Assembly: GCA_019307665.1 (NCBI GenBank)
Contig: JAFDJC010000030.1
Location: 1-16,389, forward strand
Length of the DNA stretch: 16,389 bases
Origin: Deltaproteobacteria bacterium
Lineage (GTDB): Bacteria > Desulfobacterota > Desulfobacteria > Desulfobacterales > SURF-7
Direction: 5' to 3'
The notes below the pieces were generated by a model. That model was given only the letters and a program-made list of their open reading frames with translations. It ran no database searches and was not told where the DNA came from. Made by a program: the position numbers and the translations under genes. Within the stretch, counting starts at the first letter, position 1; each line of letters begins with the position of its first letter. Below, in pieces: positions 1-7,100 of the stretch.

Positions 1-44
1 CCAGGCATGAAAGTAGGATAAAAACAGCTAAAAGGATACGATGT

Positions 45-2357
45 TTATTCTGCAAATTTTTTAAGTCCATTTAAAAGATTATCAAATAAACGGATACCGT
101 GGATAGGGCATACAGTATCCGGTATGTTTTCTTCAAGAAAAATCTCTTCTTTAACATCAGGGCACCCGAATCGGGATGAAAGCATTCCTGACTCCGTGCA
201 GATGGTTTTTTTAACCACGCCCGGAGGCATGCGGAACCATGATCCCGAGACATACTGGGGGATGGATTTAAGAAGTTCCGCCCAGACAGGCAGGGCAGCG
301 ATGGCCCCGGAAGCATGAATGGAATCTCCTTTGTCAAAACCGACCCATACAAGGGCCAGAATATCCGGGGTATACCCGGCAAACCACGCATCCCTGTAAT
401 TGCTGGATGTTCCGGTTTTGCCGGCAACAGGGAATTGTATGCCCAGGCTGCCAAGGGACCGCGCGGTTCCTTCTTCAACGGCGGTGCGAAGCATGGAAGA
501 AATGATAAATGCTTTGGCCGGAGACATGACCCGGTTGATTCTGATTTGGCGGCGGTTCAGAACATTGCCGTTGCTGCTTGTTACGTTTTTCAAGGCCAGG
601 GGAAAAGGAAGTATGCCGTCTGCGGCAAACACACAATATGCCCTGGCAATTTCAATGGGTGAGGCTTCAAAGGCCCCGAGGGCCAGAGATGGATAAGGCT
701 TTAACCGGGCAGACAACTTGAGGGCGTCTGCGGTTTTGATAATGTTTTCGATGCCGGTCTGCATGGCCAGGTCGACAATGGCCCGGTTATAGGATTTGGC
801 AAGGGCTGTGCGCATGGAAACCTGCATTTCCATCACCGGCTTGTAATTCTTCGGCTCCCATGTACCGTCAGTCGTGGTGTAAACTTTTGCTTCATTTGAA
901 AAAATAGATGCTGGTGTGAAACTGTCAAGCGCGCTCAGGCAGACAAAGGGTTTAAACAGACTGCCGGTCTGTCTGTAAGACTGTGTTGCCCGGTTGAACT
1001 GCGTATGGCTGTAATCCCGGCCTCCAACCATGGCGAGAATGTGGCCGGTTCGAGGCTGCATTACGATAACCGCTCCCTGCAGGCGCTGATCTGGTTTTTT
1101 TGTGAGAACCGGCATCAGGCTTTCAAGTCTAGCCAGCCTGTTTTCAAGTGCTTTTGCGGCAGCATCCTGAACCATGGTGTCAAGGGTGGTGTGAATGGAA
1201 AGGCCCAGGCTGGAAAGATCTTCCTTTGAATAAAGCGATGACAGTTGTTTCTGCAAATAGTCAATAAAGTAGGGGGCTCTTCTGGAGTATGTGCGAAATC
1301 CGGTAGGGCTCAGGAGCGTTGCTGTCAGGGCCGGAAGTTCATCTTCAGCAATCCAGCCGTGTCTGGCCATTTCACTGAGTACATGATTTCTTCGGGAGAT
1401 GGCGGCTTTGGGATTCTTGTAGGGTGAATATAGATTGGGCCCTTTTATCAGGCCGGCAAGCATCGCAGATTCAGCCAGGGTCAGGTCGGCAACCGGTTTT
1501 CCAAAATAAAAATAAGCTGCCTCGCCTGCACCGTTTATGGACGAGGCCCCTTTTTGCCCAAAATAAATTTCATTAAAATAGATTTCAAGGATTTCGTTTT
1601 TTTCATATTTCAATTCTATGATAAGGGCAGTCAGGACCTCTTTCAGTTTCCGTGAGATGGTCCTTTCCGGTTTAAGAAAATAATTTTTGGCCATCTGCTG
1701 GGTAATTGTGGAGCCGCCCTGAAGCACTTTACCTGCACGAAGATTTTTATACAGTGCCCGGATTATACCGGAAACAGAAATGCCGTAATGATTATAAAAA
1801 TCAGCGTCTTCGGCTGCAAGAACCGCGTGAATAAAGTGTTCCGGAATCTCTTGTATGGAGGCAAGTCTCCTTCTTTCCCGGTCAGGGCCGAACAGGAGGG
1901 ACAGTTCTTCAGGCTCGAGTTCAAGGGTGGAAAGTGACTCGCTGTTATCCATGCGACGGATTGATTCGATGCGGCTATTTTCAAACTGAATATAGACAGC
2001 AAATCCTTCCCGCTCTCCGTCCATGAGCGAGGCATTGTGAAGATAAATCAAAAGGCGGCTTTCTGAAAAATTCATTTCCCCTTTTTGGGCAGGATAGGTG
2101 CTAACGGGCCGGTAATTAAGACGCTTCAGCTTTTCAATAAAAAGCGTCCGGTCGAGCTGCTGGCCCGGGTAAAGCATCATGGATGCGGAAAAAACCCTGG
2201 ACGGCACCTGCCACCTTCTGCCGGCAAACCGGGTTTCAATCTGTTTTGACAGGTTTAGACCGTACACTGATATGGCAAACAGGCCTGCCGCCATGACAAT
2301 CAATATTAACAGGGCCACCTTTCGGATCAAAGGTTTGATATTTAATGGGTTTTTCAT
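45..2357 (-). CDS. mrcB: Bifunctional penicillin-binding protein 1b (murein glycosyltransferase/transpeptidase)
   Basis: This 770-residue class A PBP polymerises lipid II into glycan strands and cross-links them, acting from the inner membrane in the periplasm. Residues 14-34 form one N-terminal membrane anchor. Residues ~48-150 resemble the UB2H region that marks PBP1b rather than PBP1a. The GT51 glycosyltransferase follows (~165-335), with catalytic Glu183 in AAEDADFYNHYG and the QGGSTITQQ motif at 213-221. The transpeptidase domain shows all three penicillin-binding motifs: S466-L-F-K469, S522-Y-N524 and K647-T-G649. Length is normal for PBP1b. The ATG at 2357 starts directly before a basic stretch and the anchor; no clear Shine-Dalgarno precedes it. 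The gene stands alone, divergent from the sulfatase operon. Family and activity are firm; the 1b rather than 1a assignment rests on the UB2H-like segment. Confidence 0.93.
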   Translation of the reverse strand: MKNPLNIKPLIRKVALLILIVMAAGLFAISVYGLNLSKQIETRFAGRRWQVPSRVFSASMMLYPGQQLDRTLFIEKLKRLNYRPVSTYPAQKGEMNFSESRLLIYLHNASLMDGEREGFAVYIQFENSRIESIRRMDNSESLSTLELEPEELSLLFGPDRERRRLASIQEIPEHFIHAVLAAEDADFYNHYGISVSGIIRALYKNLRAGKVLQGGSTITQQMAKNYFLKPERTISRKLKEVLTALIIELKYEKNEILEIYFNEIYFGQKGASSINGAGEAAYFYFGKPVADLTLAESAMLAGLIKGPNLYSPYKNPKAAISRRNHVLSEMARHGWIAEDELPALTATLLSPTGFRTYSRRAPYFIDYLQKQLSSLYSKEDLSSLGLSIHTTLDTMVQDAAAKALENRLARLESLMPVLTKKPDQRLQGAVIVMQPRTGHILAMVGGRDYSHTQFNRATQSYRQTGSLFKPFVCLSALDSFTPASIFSNEAKVYTTTDGTWEPKNYKPVMEMQVSMRTALAKSYNRAIVDLAMQTGIENIIKTADALKLSARLKPYPSLALGAFEASPIEIARAYCVFAADGILPFPLALKNVTSSNGNVLNRRQIRINRVMSPAKAFIISSMLRTAVEEGTARSLGSLGIQFPVAGKTGTSSNYRDAWFAGYTPDILALVWVGFDKGDSIHASGAIAALPVWAELLKSIPQYVSGSWFRMPPGVVKKTICTESGMLSSRFGCPDVKEEIFLEENIPDTVCPIHGIRLFDNLLNGLKKFAE

Positions 2358-2432
2358 TTATTATATTTAATCGAATTCTAGTTTGGTAATTTTAACTTTT
2401 TTTTTCACCATAATACAATAATTAATGTTGCA

Positions 2433-2452
2433 GGGCGAACACAGGGGTTCGC
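2433..2452. repeat. Partial hairpin repeat abutting composite repeat copy 1
   Basis: GGGCGAAC (2433-2440) pairs with GTTCGC (2447-2452) around a 6-nt loop. The same hairpin, complete with 8-bp arms, occurs at 4714-4735. Here its last two bases are replaced by the start of the composite repeat at 2453. It looks like a second, independent palindromic repeat family truncated by the neighbouring element. Confidence 0.6.
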
Positions 2453-2634
2453 GGGTGGCCCAGACAACTCGTTGTCTGGGTGCGCAGCACAAGAAGCCAG
2501 CAATAATCAAAAATGGACGATTGAAAACCGACAAACCTGGAAAAATCGGAATGAAAAGGAAATGTATCGTTAAATTTTTTTTGTGAATCCCTTCTTGCCC
2601 TTCGGGCACCGGCAACGAGTTGCCGGTGCCACCC
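2453..2634 (+). repeat. Composite paired-palindrome repeat, copy 1 (full, 182 bp)
   Basis: The left end (2453-2496) and right end (2591-2634) are 44 bp each. Reverse-complementing the right end gives a close relative of the left: both begin GGGTGRC, centre on CAACTCGTTG and end AAGAAG. Each end is itself a hairpin: CCCAGACAAC pairs with GTTGTCTGGG on the left, and ACCGGCAAC with GTTGCCGGT on the right, with a small GCCC-TTC-GGGC hairpin beside the latter. The ~94-bp core (2497-2590) is closely similar to the core of copy 3. No convincing reading frame is seen, so this resembles a MITE or a REP doublet. With the promoter at 2653, it fills most of the 372-nt gap between the flanking genes. Confidence 0.85.
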
Positions 2635-2652
2635 ATGCAATACACTTCTTGT

Positions 2653-2681
2653 TTGACAAAATAAGAAATGTTCGATTTAAA
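2653..2681 (+). promoter_or_regulatory. Predicted sigma70 promoter of the sulfatase operon
   Basis: TTGACA (2653-2658) is a perfect -35 box, followed by a 17-nt spacer and TTTAAA (2676-2681), a 4/6 match to the -10 consensus. The start would be near 2688, giving a ~42-nt leader before the ATG at 2730. It lies just downstream of repeat copy 1, so the operon keeps its own promoter despite the repeat. Confidence 0.6.
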
Positions 2682-2729
2682 TATTTGAGGTTTGTCTGGA
2701 TTCAGGCATTAAAAAAAAAGGTGAATGGC

Positions 2730-3164
2730 ATGAAGATAAAAACAAGCAGCATTATTCAGGCGGCAATTTTCTACACCTGTTCTGTTGTTATTTCAGAAGC
2801 CACTTTAGGGAACCCTGATTTTCCCATCAATGTATGGCGTTTTGAAATGATTCCAACCTGGCAGTGGAGTGTTCCGGTGCATATTGCCGGTTTTATCTGG
2901 CTGTTTTTCTGCAACAGGCTTTTTTATGACCAGAACATCAGGATTCCGATTTTTATTTCAATTCTTTTTTTTCTTGCATGTGAGACCGCTAACTGGTCGA
3001 TTTTTCATTTTTTTGTCTATGAGCCATACCCGGTGGGAGAAGCATATCCCCTGGGGGTTGCCGGATCGTTCTGGTTGATAATATTATTATATTCAGTGCT
3101 TTGCACGGTTACAAGTATGCTCTTAAGAACAAGCGGAATGTTTAATAAAAACAGATTTGAATAA
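2730..3164 (+). CDS. Small four-helix membrane protein of unknown function, first gene of the sulfatase operon
   Basis: I do not recognise this 144-residue protein. It has four hydrophobic segments at about residues 6-24, 46-63, 71-87 and 107-130, with a short basic C-terminal tail (NKNRFE), so it is probably an integral inner-membrane protein. Tryptophan and aromatic residues cluster near the ends of the helices. I chose the ATG at 2730 because AAGGTGA (2718-2724) lies 5 nt upstream. The open frame extends back to 2583, but that extension runs through the repeat element and upstream of the predicted promoter. The stop at 3162-3164 is 10 nt before the sulfatase ATG, inside that gene's Shine-Dalgarno region, so the two are probably translationally coupled. 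Its role may relate to the exported sulfatase, but that is inference from position only. Confidence 0.75.
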   Translation: MKIKTSSIIQAAIFYTCSVVISEATLGNPDFPINVWRFEMIPTWQWSVPVHIAGFIWLFFCNRLFYDQNIRIPIFISILFFLACETANWSIFHFFVYEPYPVGEAYPLGVAGSFWLIILLYSVLCTVTSMLLRTSGMFNKNRFE

Positions 3165-3174
3165 AGGAGGATGC

Positions 3175-4701
3175 ATGGCGGGAAAAAAATTAACCAGAAG
3201 GGAATTTGTAAAAAAAGTTGCAGCCGGCGGACTTACCCTTTCTGCCGGATCAATACTGTATTCATGTTCGAAAAAACTTCATCCTGATGTTATACAAAAC
3301 GAGAGGGAACTCATCGCCAATCTGTCGGGATACTCCGGCACACCTCCTAATATAATCATTATTAATGCAGATGACTTGGGATATGGTGATCTGGGTTGCT
3401 ATGGAAGCCAGGCAATTAGAACACCCAATATCAACCTTATGGCGGAAAAAGGTGTTAGGTTTACGGATTTCCATGCCTGTGATTCCGTGTGTACGCCGTC
3501 CAGGGCAGGTCTCTTGACAGGACGATACCCCAAACGAATGAATCTCGACATGCCGCTGTTGGCAGAAAATACGCCGATTGGTAAAAGCATGATGATTAAA
3601 TTCGGCTTTTTGGCCGGGAAAATGGGTTTATTGGATATAGCCACAGAAGGCGGGGCCACCGGAATTGCGCAACATGAAATCACACTTGCCGAAGCCCTGA
3701 AAATGAAAAACTACCAGACAGGCATGGTGGGGAAATGGCACCTTGGCGACTATTCGGGAAGTCCGGAGCACAATCCGGTAAAGCACGGGTTTGATTTTTA
3801 TTTTGGCGTGCCGCACAGTAACGATATTCATCCATTTCCCCTTTACCGGAACGAAGAAAAACTGGAGCCGGAAGTGAAGGACCAGACAAAACTGACCGGT
3901 CTTTACACAAAAGAGGCGGTCGATTTCATAAAAACCTCAAAAGACAAACCTTTTTTCCTTTATTTCGCGCATACGTTTCCGCACAGGCCTCTTTTTGCAT
4001 CGGAAAATTTTAAAGACAAATCCGAGGCAGGTGTTTTTGGTGATGTGGTGGAGGAGATAGACTGGAGTGTGGGCGAGATCATGAAAACACTGAAGGAGCT
4101 TAACCTTGAGTCCAACACCCTTGTTATATTCACCAGTGACAATGGGCCCTGGTACCAGGGAAGCCCCGGGGAGTTCAGGGGCAGAAAAGGGCAAAGCTAT
4201 GAAGGCGGTCACCGGGTGCCGTTTATTGCCTGTCGGGAAGGGCACATACCGGCGGGAAGCGTATGCAAAGAGCCGGCAATGAATATCGATTTGTTTCCCA
4301 CATGTCTGGCCATGGCAGGCCTGACTATTCCCGGCGACCGTATTATTGACGGCAGGAATATTGAAAACCTCTTGGTAAGTCAAAGCATGGACAATCCCCA
4401 TGACTATTTCTTTTTCTATCACCACGGAGAACTGGAGGGTGTCCGGGCCGGCAACTGGAAATATATACGTTCAATCAATCATTATTCCTGGCCCATGCCG
4501 GTGAACAAGAAACTGGGAAGTCTGACCAGTTATACAAACGGGCCTCTGCCCATGCTGTTTAACCTGGAAAATGATCCCGGCGAAGCCTATAACGTCATCA
4601 ACAAGTATCCGGATAAAGCAAAGGGGCTGGCAAGTGTTATGACATGGTGGGATGGTGAGATGGCGGCAAACCCCGGGGGATGGCTAACCCTGATGGATTA
4701 A
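3175..4701 (+). CDS. Tat-exported Cys-type sulfatase (arylsulfatase family), possible lipoprotein
   Basis: This 508-residue type I sulfatase hydrolyses sulfate esters; its substrate cannot be read from sequence. The N-terminus carries a twin-arginine signal (TRREFVKK, residues 7-14) and a hydrophobic stretch ending LYSC31, an imperfect lipobox. The signature C106-T-P-S-R110-A-G-L-L-T-G marks the Cys that is oxidised to formylglycine. Expected metal and active-site residues are visible: D66-D67 (NADDLGYGD), K187 and H189 (GKWHLG), H266/H270 (HTFPHRP), D322-N323 (FTSDNG) and K338. Length is normal. The ATG at 3175 has AAAGGAGG (3163-3170) 4 nt upstream; the TTG at 3157 overlaps the upstream gene and has no better ribosome site. 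The downstream radical SAM gene encodes the matching maturation enzyme. Tat export fits modification and folding in the cytoplasm before transport. Confidence 0.93.
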   Translation: MAGKKLTRREFVKKVAAGGLTLSAGSILYSCSKKLHPDVIQNERELIANLSGYSGTPPNIIIINADDLGYGDLGCYGSQAIRTPNINLMAEKGVRFTDFHACDSVCTPSRAGLLTGRYPKRMNLDMPLLAENTPIGKSMMIKFGFLAGKMGLLDIATEGGATGIAQHEITLAEALKMKNYQTGMVGKWHLGDYSGSPEHNPVKHGFDFYFGVPHSNDIHPFPLYRNEEKLEPEVKDQTKLTGLYTKEAVDFIKTSKDKPFFLYFAHTFPHRPLFASENFKDKSEAGVFGDVVEEIDWSVGEIMKTLKELNLESNTLVIFTSDNGPWYQGSPGEFRGRKGQSYEGGHRVPFIACREGHIPAGSVCKEPAMNIDLFPTCLAMAGLTIPGDRIIDGRNIENLLVSQSMDNPHDYFFFYHHGELEGVRAGNWKYIRSINHYSWPMPVNKKLGSLTSYTNGPLPMLFNLENDPGEAYNVINKYPDKAKGLASVMTWWDGEMAANPGGWLTLMD

Positions 4702-4713
4702 TCCGTAAACAAC

Positions 4714-4735
4714 GGGCGAACACAGGGGTTCGCCC
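4714..4735. repeat. 8-bp-stem hairpin repeat downstream of the sulfatase
   Basis: GGGCGAAC (4714-4721) and GTTCGCCC (4728-4735) form a perfect 8-bp stem with a 6-nt loop, 12 nt after the sulfatase stop. A truncated copy lies at 2433-2452. No T-run follows, so it is not a classical terminator; it could slow 3' exonucleases or attenuate readthrough into the next gene. Confidence 0.6.
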
Positions 4736-4843
4736 TTACAACTGGTTGTCTGGGTGCAAAGCACAAGAAGCTTTGAATGGGCGTAAACTTATGCAATAAC
4801 TTCCTGCCCTTCGGGCACCGGCAACGAGTTGCCGGTGTCACCC
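4733..4843 (+). repeat. Composite paired-palindrome repeat, copy 2 (degenerate left end)
   Basis: The right end (4800-4843) is intact, with arms ACCGGCAAC and GTTGCCGGT. The left end (4733-4770) is degraded: the hairpin repeat at 4714-4735 replaces its outer part, so only the inner arm GTTGTCTGGG and the GCACAAGAAG tail are recognisable. The core is only ~29 bp and unrelated by eye to that of copies 1 and 3. It sits between two genes that should be co-transcribed and ends 3 nt before the anSME ATG at 4847. Confidence 0.75.
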
Positions 4844-4846
4844 AAT

Positions 4847-6109
4847 ATGGATGAGAGATTGATGGCTTTAAAAAAAACACTCAACAATATCCTTGTAAAA
4901 CCTGCAGGTCCTGATTGCAACATGGCCTGCCGGTACTGCTTCTACTGCGAAAAAGCAAACCTTTTTCCAAGCCCCGCAACTCACCGAATGAACGAAGACA
5001 TTCTGGAGGAGATGATAAAGCAGTTGATGCAGCAGGGTTCTTCGCAGGTTGCCGTCAGCTGGCAGGGGGGCGAGCCGACCCTCATGGGCATCCCTTTTTT
5101 TGAAAAGGCTGTTGACCTGATGCAGCGTTATGGCCGGGGCCAGGAAGTGGGAAACGGATTTCAGACCAACGGGATACTCATTGATGGGGAATGGGCGCGA
5201 TTTTTTCGGAAATACAGCTTCCTGGTGGGCTTATCGATTGACGGGCCTGAGCATGTTCATGACAAATACCGGCGCATGGCCGGAGGAAAAGGCACTTGGG
5301 CAAAAGTTTCCGACACAGCAAGGATGCTTCAGGATGAAGGTGTATCCGTCAATGCGCTTAGCGTCGTCAATGATTACTCTGTCAGGTATCCAAAAGAAAT
5401 ATACCAGTACCTGAAGGATATTGGTTTTGAGTATATGCAGTTTATTCCCTGTGTGGAACCTGATCCTTTGGACCCTGAAAACCCGGCTTCTTTTTCTGTT
5501 TTGCCCGAAGCATACGGCAGGTTTCTCTGCACCCTGTTTGATCTTTGGCTGGCTGACTTTAAGGACAATCTTCCCACCACGTCTGTCAGGTTTTTTGAAT
5601 CTCTTTTGTACAGCTATGCTGATTATGAACCACCGGAATGCACATTGCAGCAGGAGTGCGGCGGGTATCTCGTGGTTGAGCATAACGGTGATGTGTATTC
5701 ATGCGATTTTTTTGTGGACCCGGAATGGCGACTCGGCAATGTTATGGAAGGTAGCCTGGTTGCCATGCTGAATTCACAAAAACAACTCGAATTCGGAAAG
5801 ATAAAAGCGCAGTTTGCCGAACAGTGCAGTAATTGCGAGTGGCTTTTGTATTGCCGCGGCGGATGTCCAAAAGACAGGCGCCTTCCGGTAAACAGAGGTG
5901 TATCACATTTTTGCGAATCATATAAAATATTTTTCCAACATGCTGACCGCAAATTCAAACAACTCATAAAGCAAAGGGAAAAGCGCCAGAAGGAGGAAGA
6001 GAAAGAGGAAGAACGGCTTTCTCTCGGCAATACCGGAAAGGTGGGGCGGAACGAACCCTGCCCATGTGGAAGCGGACGGAAATATAAAAAATGTTGTGGG
6101 GGCAAGTAG
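4847..6109 (+). CDS. Anaerobic sulfatase-maturating enzyme (radical SAM/SPASM) with C-terminal SEC-C motif
   Basis: The product (420 residues from 4847) uses S-adenosylmethionine and a [4Fe-4S] cluster to oxidise the sulfatase active-site Cys (or Ser) to formylglycine without oxygen. The radical SAM motif is C24-N-M-A-C28-R-Y-C31. Next come QGGEPTL (SAM-binding GGE), then LSIDGP. The SPASM region carries cysteines at 265, 271, 286, 327, 330, 336, 340 and 356 for auxiliary clusters, and Asp287 in CDFFV matches the catalytic Asp known in characterised anSMEs. A charged linker leads to a SEC-C zinc-type motif (NEPCPCGSGRKYKKCCG), which I regard as an add-on. The start is uncertain: ATG 4847 abuts the repeat, ATG 4862 has a weak GAGAG upstream, and an upstream TTG at 4829 lies inside the repeat. 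Its position 145 nt after the sulfatase supports that sulfatase as substrate. Confidence 0.93.
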   Translation: MDERLMALKKTLNNILVKPAGPDCNMACRYCFYCEKANLFPSPATHRMNEDILEEMIKQLMQQGSSQVAVSWQGGEPTLMGIPFFEKAVDLMQRYGRGQEVGNGFQTNGILIDGEWARFFRKYSFLVGLSIDGPEHVHDKYRRMAGGKGTWAKVSDTARMLQDEGVSVNALSVVNDYSVRYPKEIYQYLKDIGFEYMQFIPCVEPDPLDPENPASFSVLPEAYGRFLCTLFDLWLADFKDNLPTTSVRFFESLLYSYADYEPPECTLQQECGGYLVVEHNGDVYSCDFFVDPEWRLGNVMEGSLVAMLNSQKQLEFGKIKAQFAEQCSNCEWLLYCRGGCPKDRRLPVNRGVSHFCESYKIFFQHADRKFKQLIKQREKRQKEEEKEEERLSLGNTGKVGRNEPCPCGSGRKYKKCCGGK

Positions 6110-6129
6110 GGGCGAGCCTTGCGCTCGCC
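6106..6129. repeat. GTAG-headed REP-like hairpin overlapping the anSME stop
   Basis: GTAG (6106-6109) overlaps the TAG stop, then GGCGAGC (6111-6117) pairs with GCTCGCC (6123-6129) across a 5-nt loop. A GTAG head next to a GC-rich palindrome is the classical REP layout. It lies between convergent transcripts (anSME and higBA) and is followed by a T-rich but interrupted stretch, so it may act as a weak bidirectional terminator or RNA stabiliser. Confidence 0.55.
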
Positions 6130-6189
6130 TTTGTTGTGTTATGGTTTGTCGGTATTGTAGGGCAGTAATGTATCGGCAAAATTTTCGAA

Positions 6190-6501
6190 TCAAACTCTGA
6201 TTTCTTTAACAGGTATTATTCTTCTTTCAATATCTGTCCAGACTTTTCGTTTCATCATTCGCAAATCGTATTCGGTCTGCAAATTTAACCAAAACTGAGC
6301 TTCAACACCGAAATAGCGCTGCAGTCTCAGAGCCGTATCGGCGCTGATGCCCCTTTTTCCATTAACAATTTCACTAATTCTGTTAGGGGGAACAGAAAGG
6401 TCCCGGGAGAGCTTGTTAATACTAATACCTAGAGGCTCTAAAAAATCCTCACGAAGGATTTCTCCCGGTTTTATCGGATCGAGAATCTTTTTTATACTCA
6501 T
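6190..6501 (-). CDS. higA: HigA-family antitoxin (XRE helix-turn-helix)
   Basis: This 103-residue protein is a HigA/VapI-type antitoxin that would bind and neutralise the upstream HigB toxin and repress the operon. It opens with the family's typical IKPGEILREDFLEPLGIS, followed by an HTH (INKLSRDLSVPPNRISEIVNGKRGIS) and the recognisable ALRLQRYFGVEAQFWLNLQTEYDL. I chose the ATG at 6501 because GAGGTG lies about 4 nt upstream. A TTG at 6513 would overlap the toxin stop and adds only four residues. The ATG is 8 nt after the toxin stop, so the two are translationally linked. Toxin-first order is typical of higBA. Confidence 0.92.
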   Translation of the reverse strand: MSIKKILDPIKPGEILREDFLEPLGISINKLSRDLSVPPNRISEIVNGKRGISADTALRLQRYFGVEAQFWLNLQTEYDLRMMKRKVWTDIERRIIPVKEIRV

Positions 6502-6509
6502 TTTACACC

Positions 6510-6788
6510 TCAATGATAATCTATAATTTCAACATGATGGGCATTTCCATCACGCCACTCAAAACATAATCGCCACTGCTTATTAATACTAATCGCGTAT
6601 TGCCCTTTTCTGTTGCCGGAAAGGGCATGAAATCTGTTTCCAGGGTTGAGCATTAATGAGTCTATACTTGGAGCAGCATGAAGAACCATCAGCCTTTTCC
6701 TGGCCTGCCTTTCAAAAGATTGAAAACGACGAACCCATTGATCATTAAAGAGTTTTTCGGTATCTCGACAGGCAAATGTTTTAATCAT
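6510..6788 (-). CDS. higB: HigB-family toxin (RelE/ParE-fold mRNA interferase)
   Basis: This 92-residue HigB-type toxin belongs to the RelE superfamily, whose members usually cleave ribosome-bound mRNA. Matching features are LNPGNRFHALSGNRKGQYAISINKQWRLCFEW, with the basic and aromatic residues common at the active surface, and the closing HHVEIIDYH. Length is normal. The ATG at 6788 has no Shine-Dalgarno: the predicted -10 box ends 6 nt before it, so the mRNA is likely leaderless or nearly so. It is the first gene of a two-gene operon with higA. Nothing looks broken, so the pair is probably functional; target specificity cannot be read. Confidence 0.92.
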   Translation of the reverse strand: MIKTFACRDTEKLFNDQWVRRFQSFERQARKRLMVLHAAPSIDSLMLNPGNRFHALSGNRKGQYAISINKQWRLCFEWRDGNAHHVEIIDYH

Positions 6789-6794
6789 TTGTCA

Positions 6795-6823
6795 AGGGTA
6801 TTACGTATGGCGTAATATGTCAA
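6795..6823 (-). promoter_or_regulatory. higBA promoter and HigA operator
   Basis: On the minus strand TTGACA (6818-6823) is a perfect -35 box, followed by a 17-nt spacer and TACCCT (6795-6800), a weak -10 box. Within the promoter lies a perfect inverted repeat: TATTACG (6799-6805), 5-nt spacer, CGTAATA (6811-6817). Its position between and overlapping the boxes suits autorepression by the HigA or HigBA complex. The remainder of the 312-nt gap to the permease gene holds AT-rich sequence and repeat copy 3. Confidence 0.65.
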
Positions 6824-6888
6824 GCGTGTTTTAACAGAACATTCCCCATTTTTTTCATACTTCAAATAAAAATAGCTGACGCTTACTC

Positions 6889-7073
6889 GGGTGGCCCAGA
6901 CAACTCGTTGTCTGGGTGCGCCGGCACAAGAAACTTGCAATAATCGGAAACAGACGATTGAAGACCGACAAACTTGGAAAAATCGAAATGAAAAGGAAAT
7001 ATATCGTCAAAAACTTCTTTTGTTAATTCCTTCTCGCCCTTCGGGCACCGGCAACGAGTTGCCGGTGTCACCC
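6889..7073 (+). repeat. Composite paired-palindrome repeat, copy 3 (full, 185 bp)
   Basis: The left end is 6889-6933 and the right end 7030-7073, both intact hairpins as in copy 1. The 96-bp core (6934-7029) is clearly homologous to the copy 1 core, sharing stretches such as CGATTGAA, ACCGACAAAC and AATGAAAAGGAAAT. Copies 1 and 3 are therefore relatives of one full-length element rather than chance pairs of palindromes. It lies between the start of higBA and the 3' end of the permease gene. Confidence 0.85.
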
Positions 7074-7100
7074 ATGTTTCAGGCTTACAAAAAAAATGTA

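Noticed and set aside
2367..2645. Small minus-strand frames over repeat copy 1
   Set aside because: They are translations of the palindromic ends and core, with no family match and no convincing ribosome-binding site.
2583..2729. Upstream extension of the small membrane protein gene
   Set aside because: It runs through the right end of repeat copy 1 and upstream of the promoter, and the ATG at 2730 has its own ribosome-binding site.
4714..4735. Rho-independent terminator after the sulfatase
   Set aside because: The stem is good but no T-run follows on the plus strand, and the next gene should be co-expressed.
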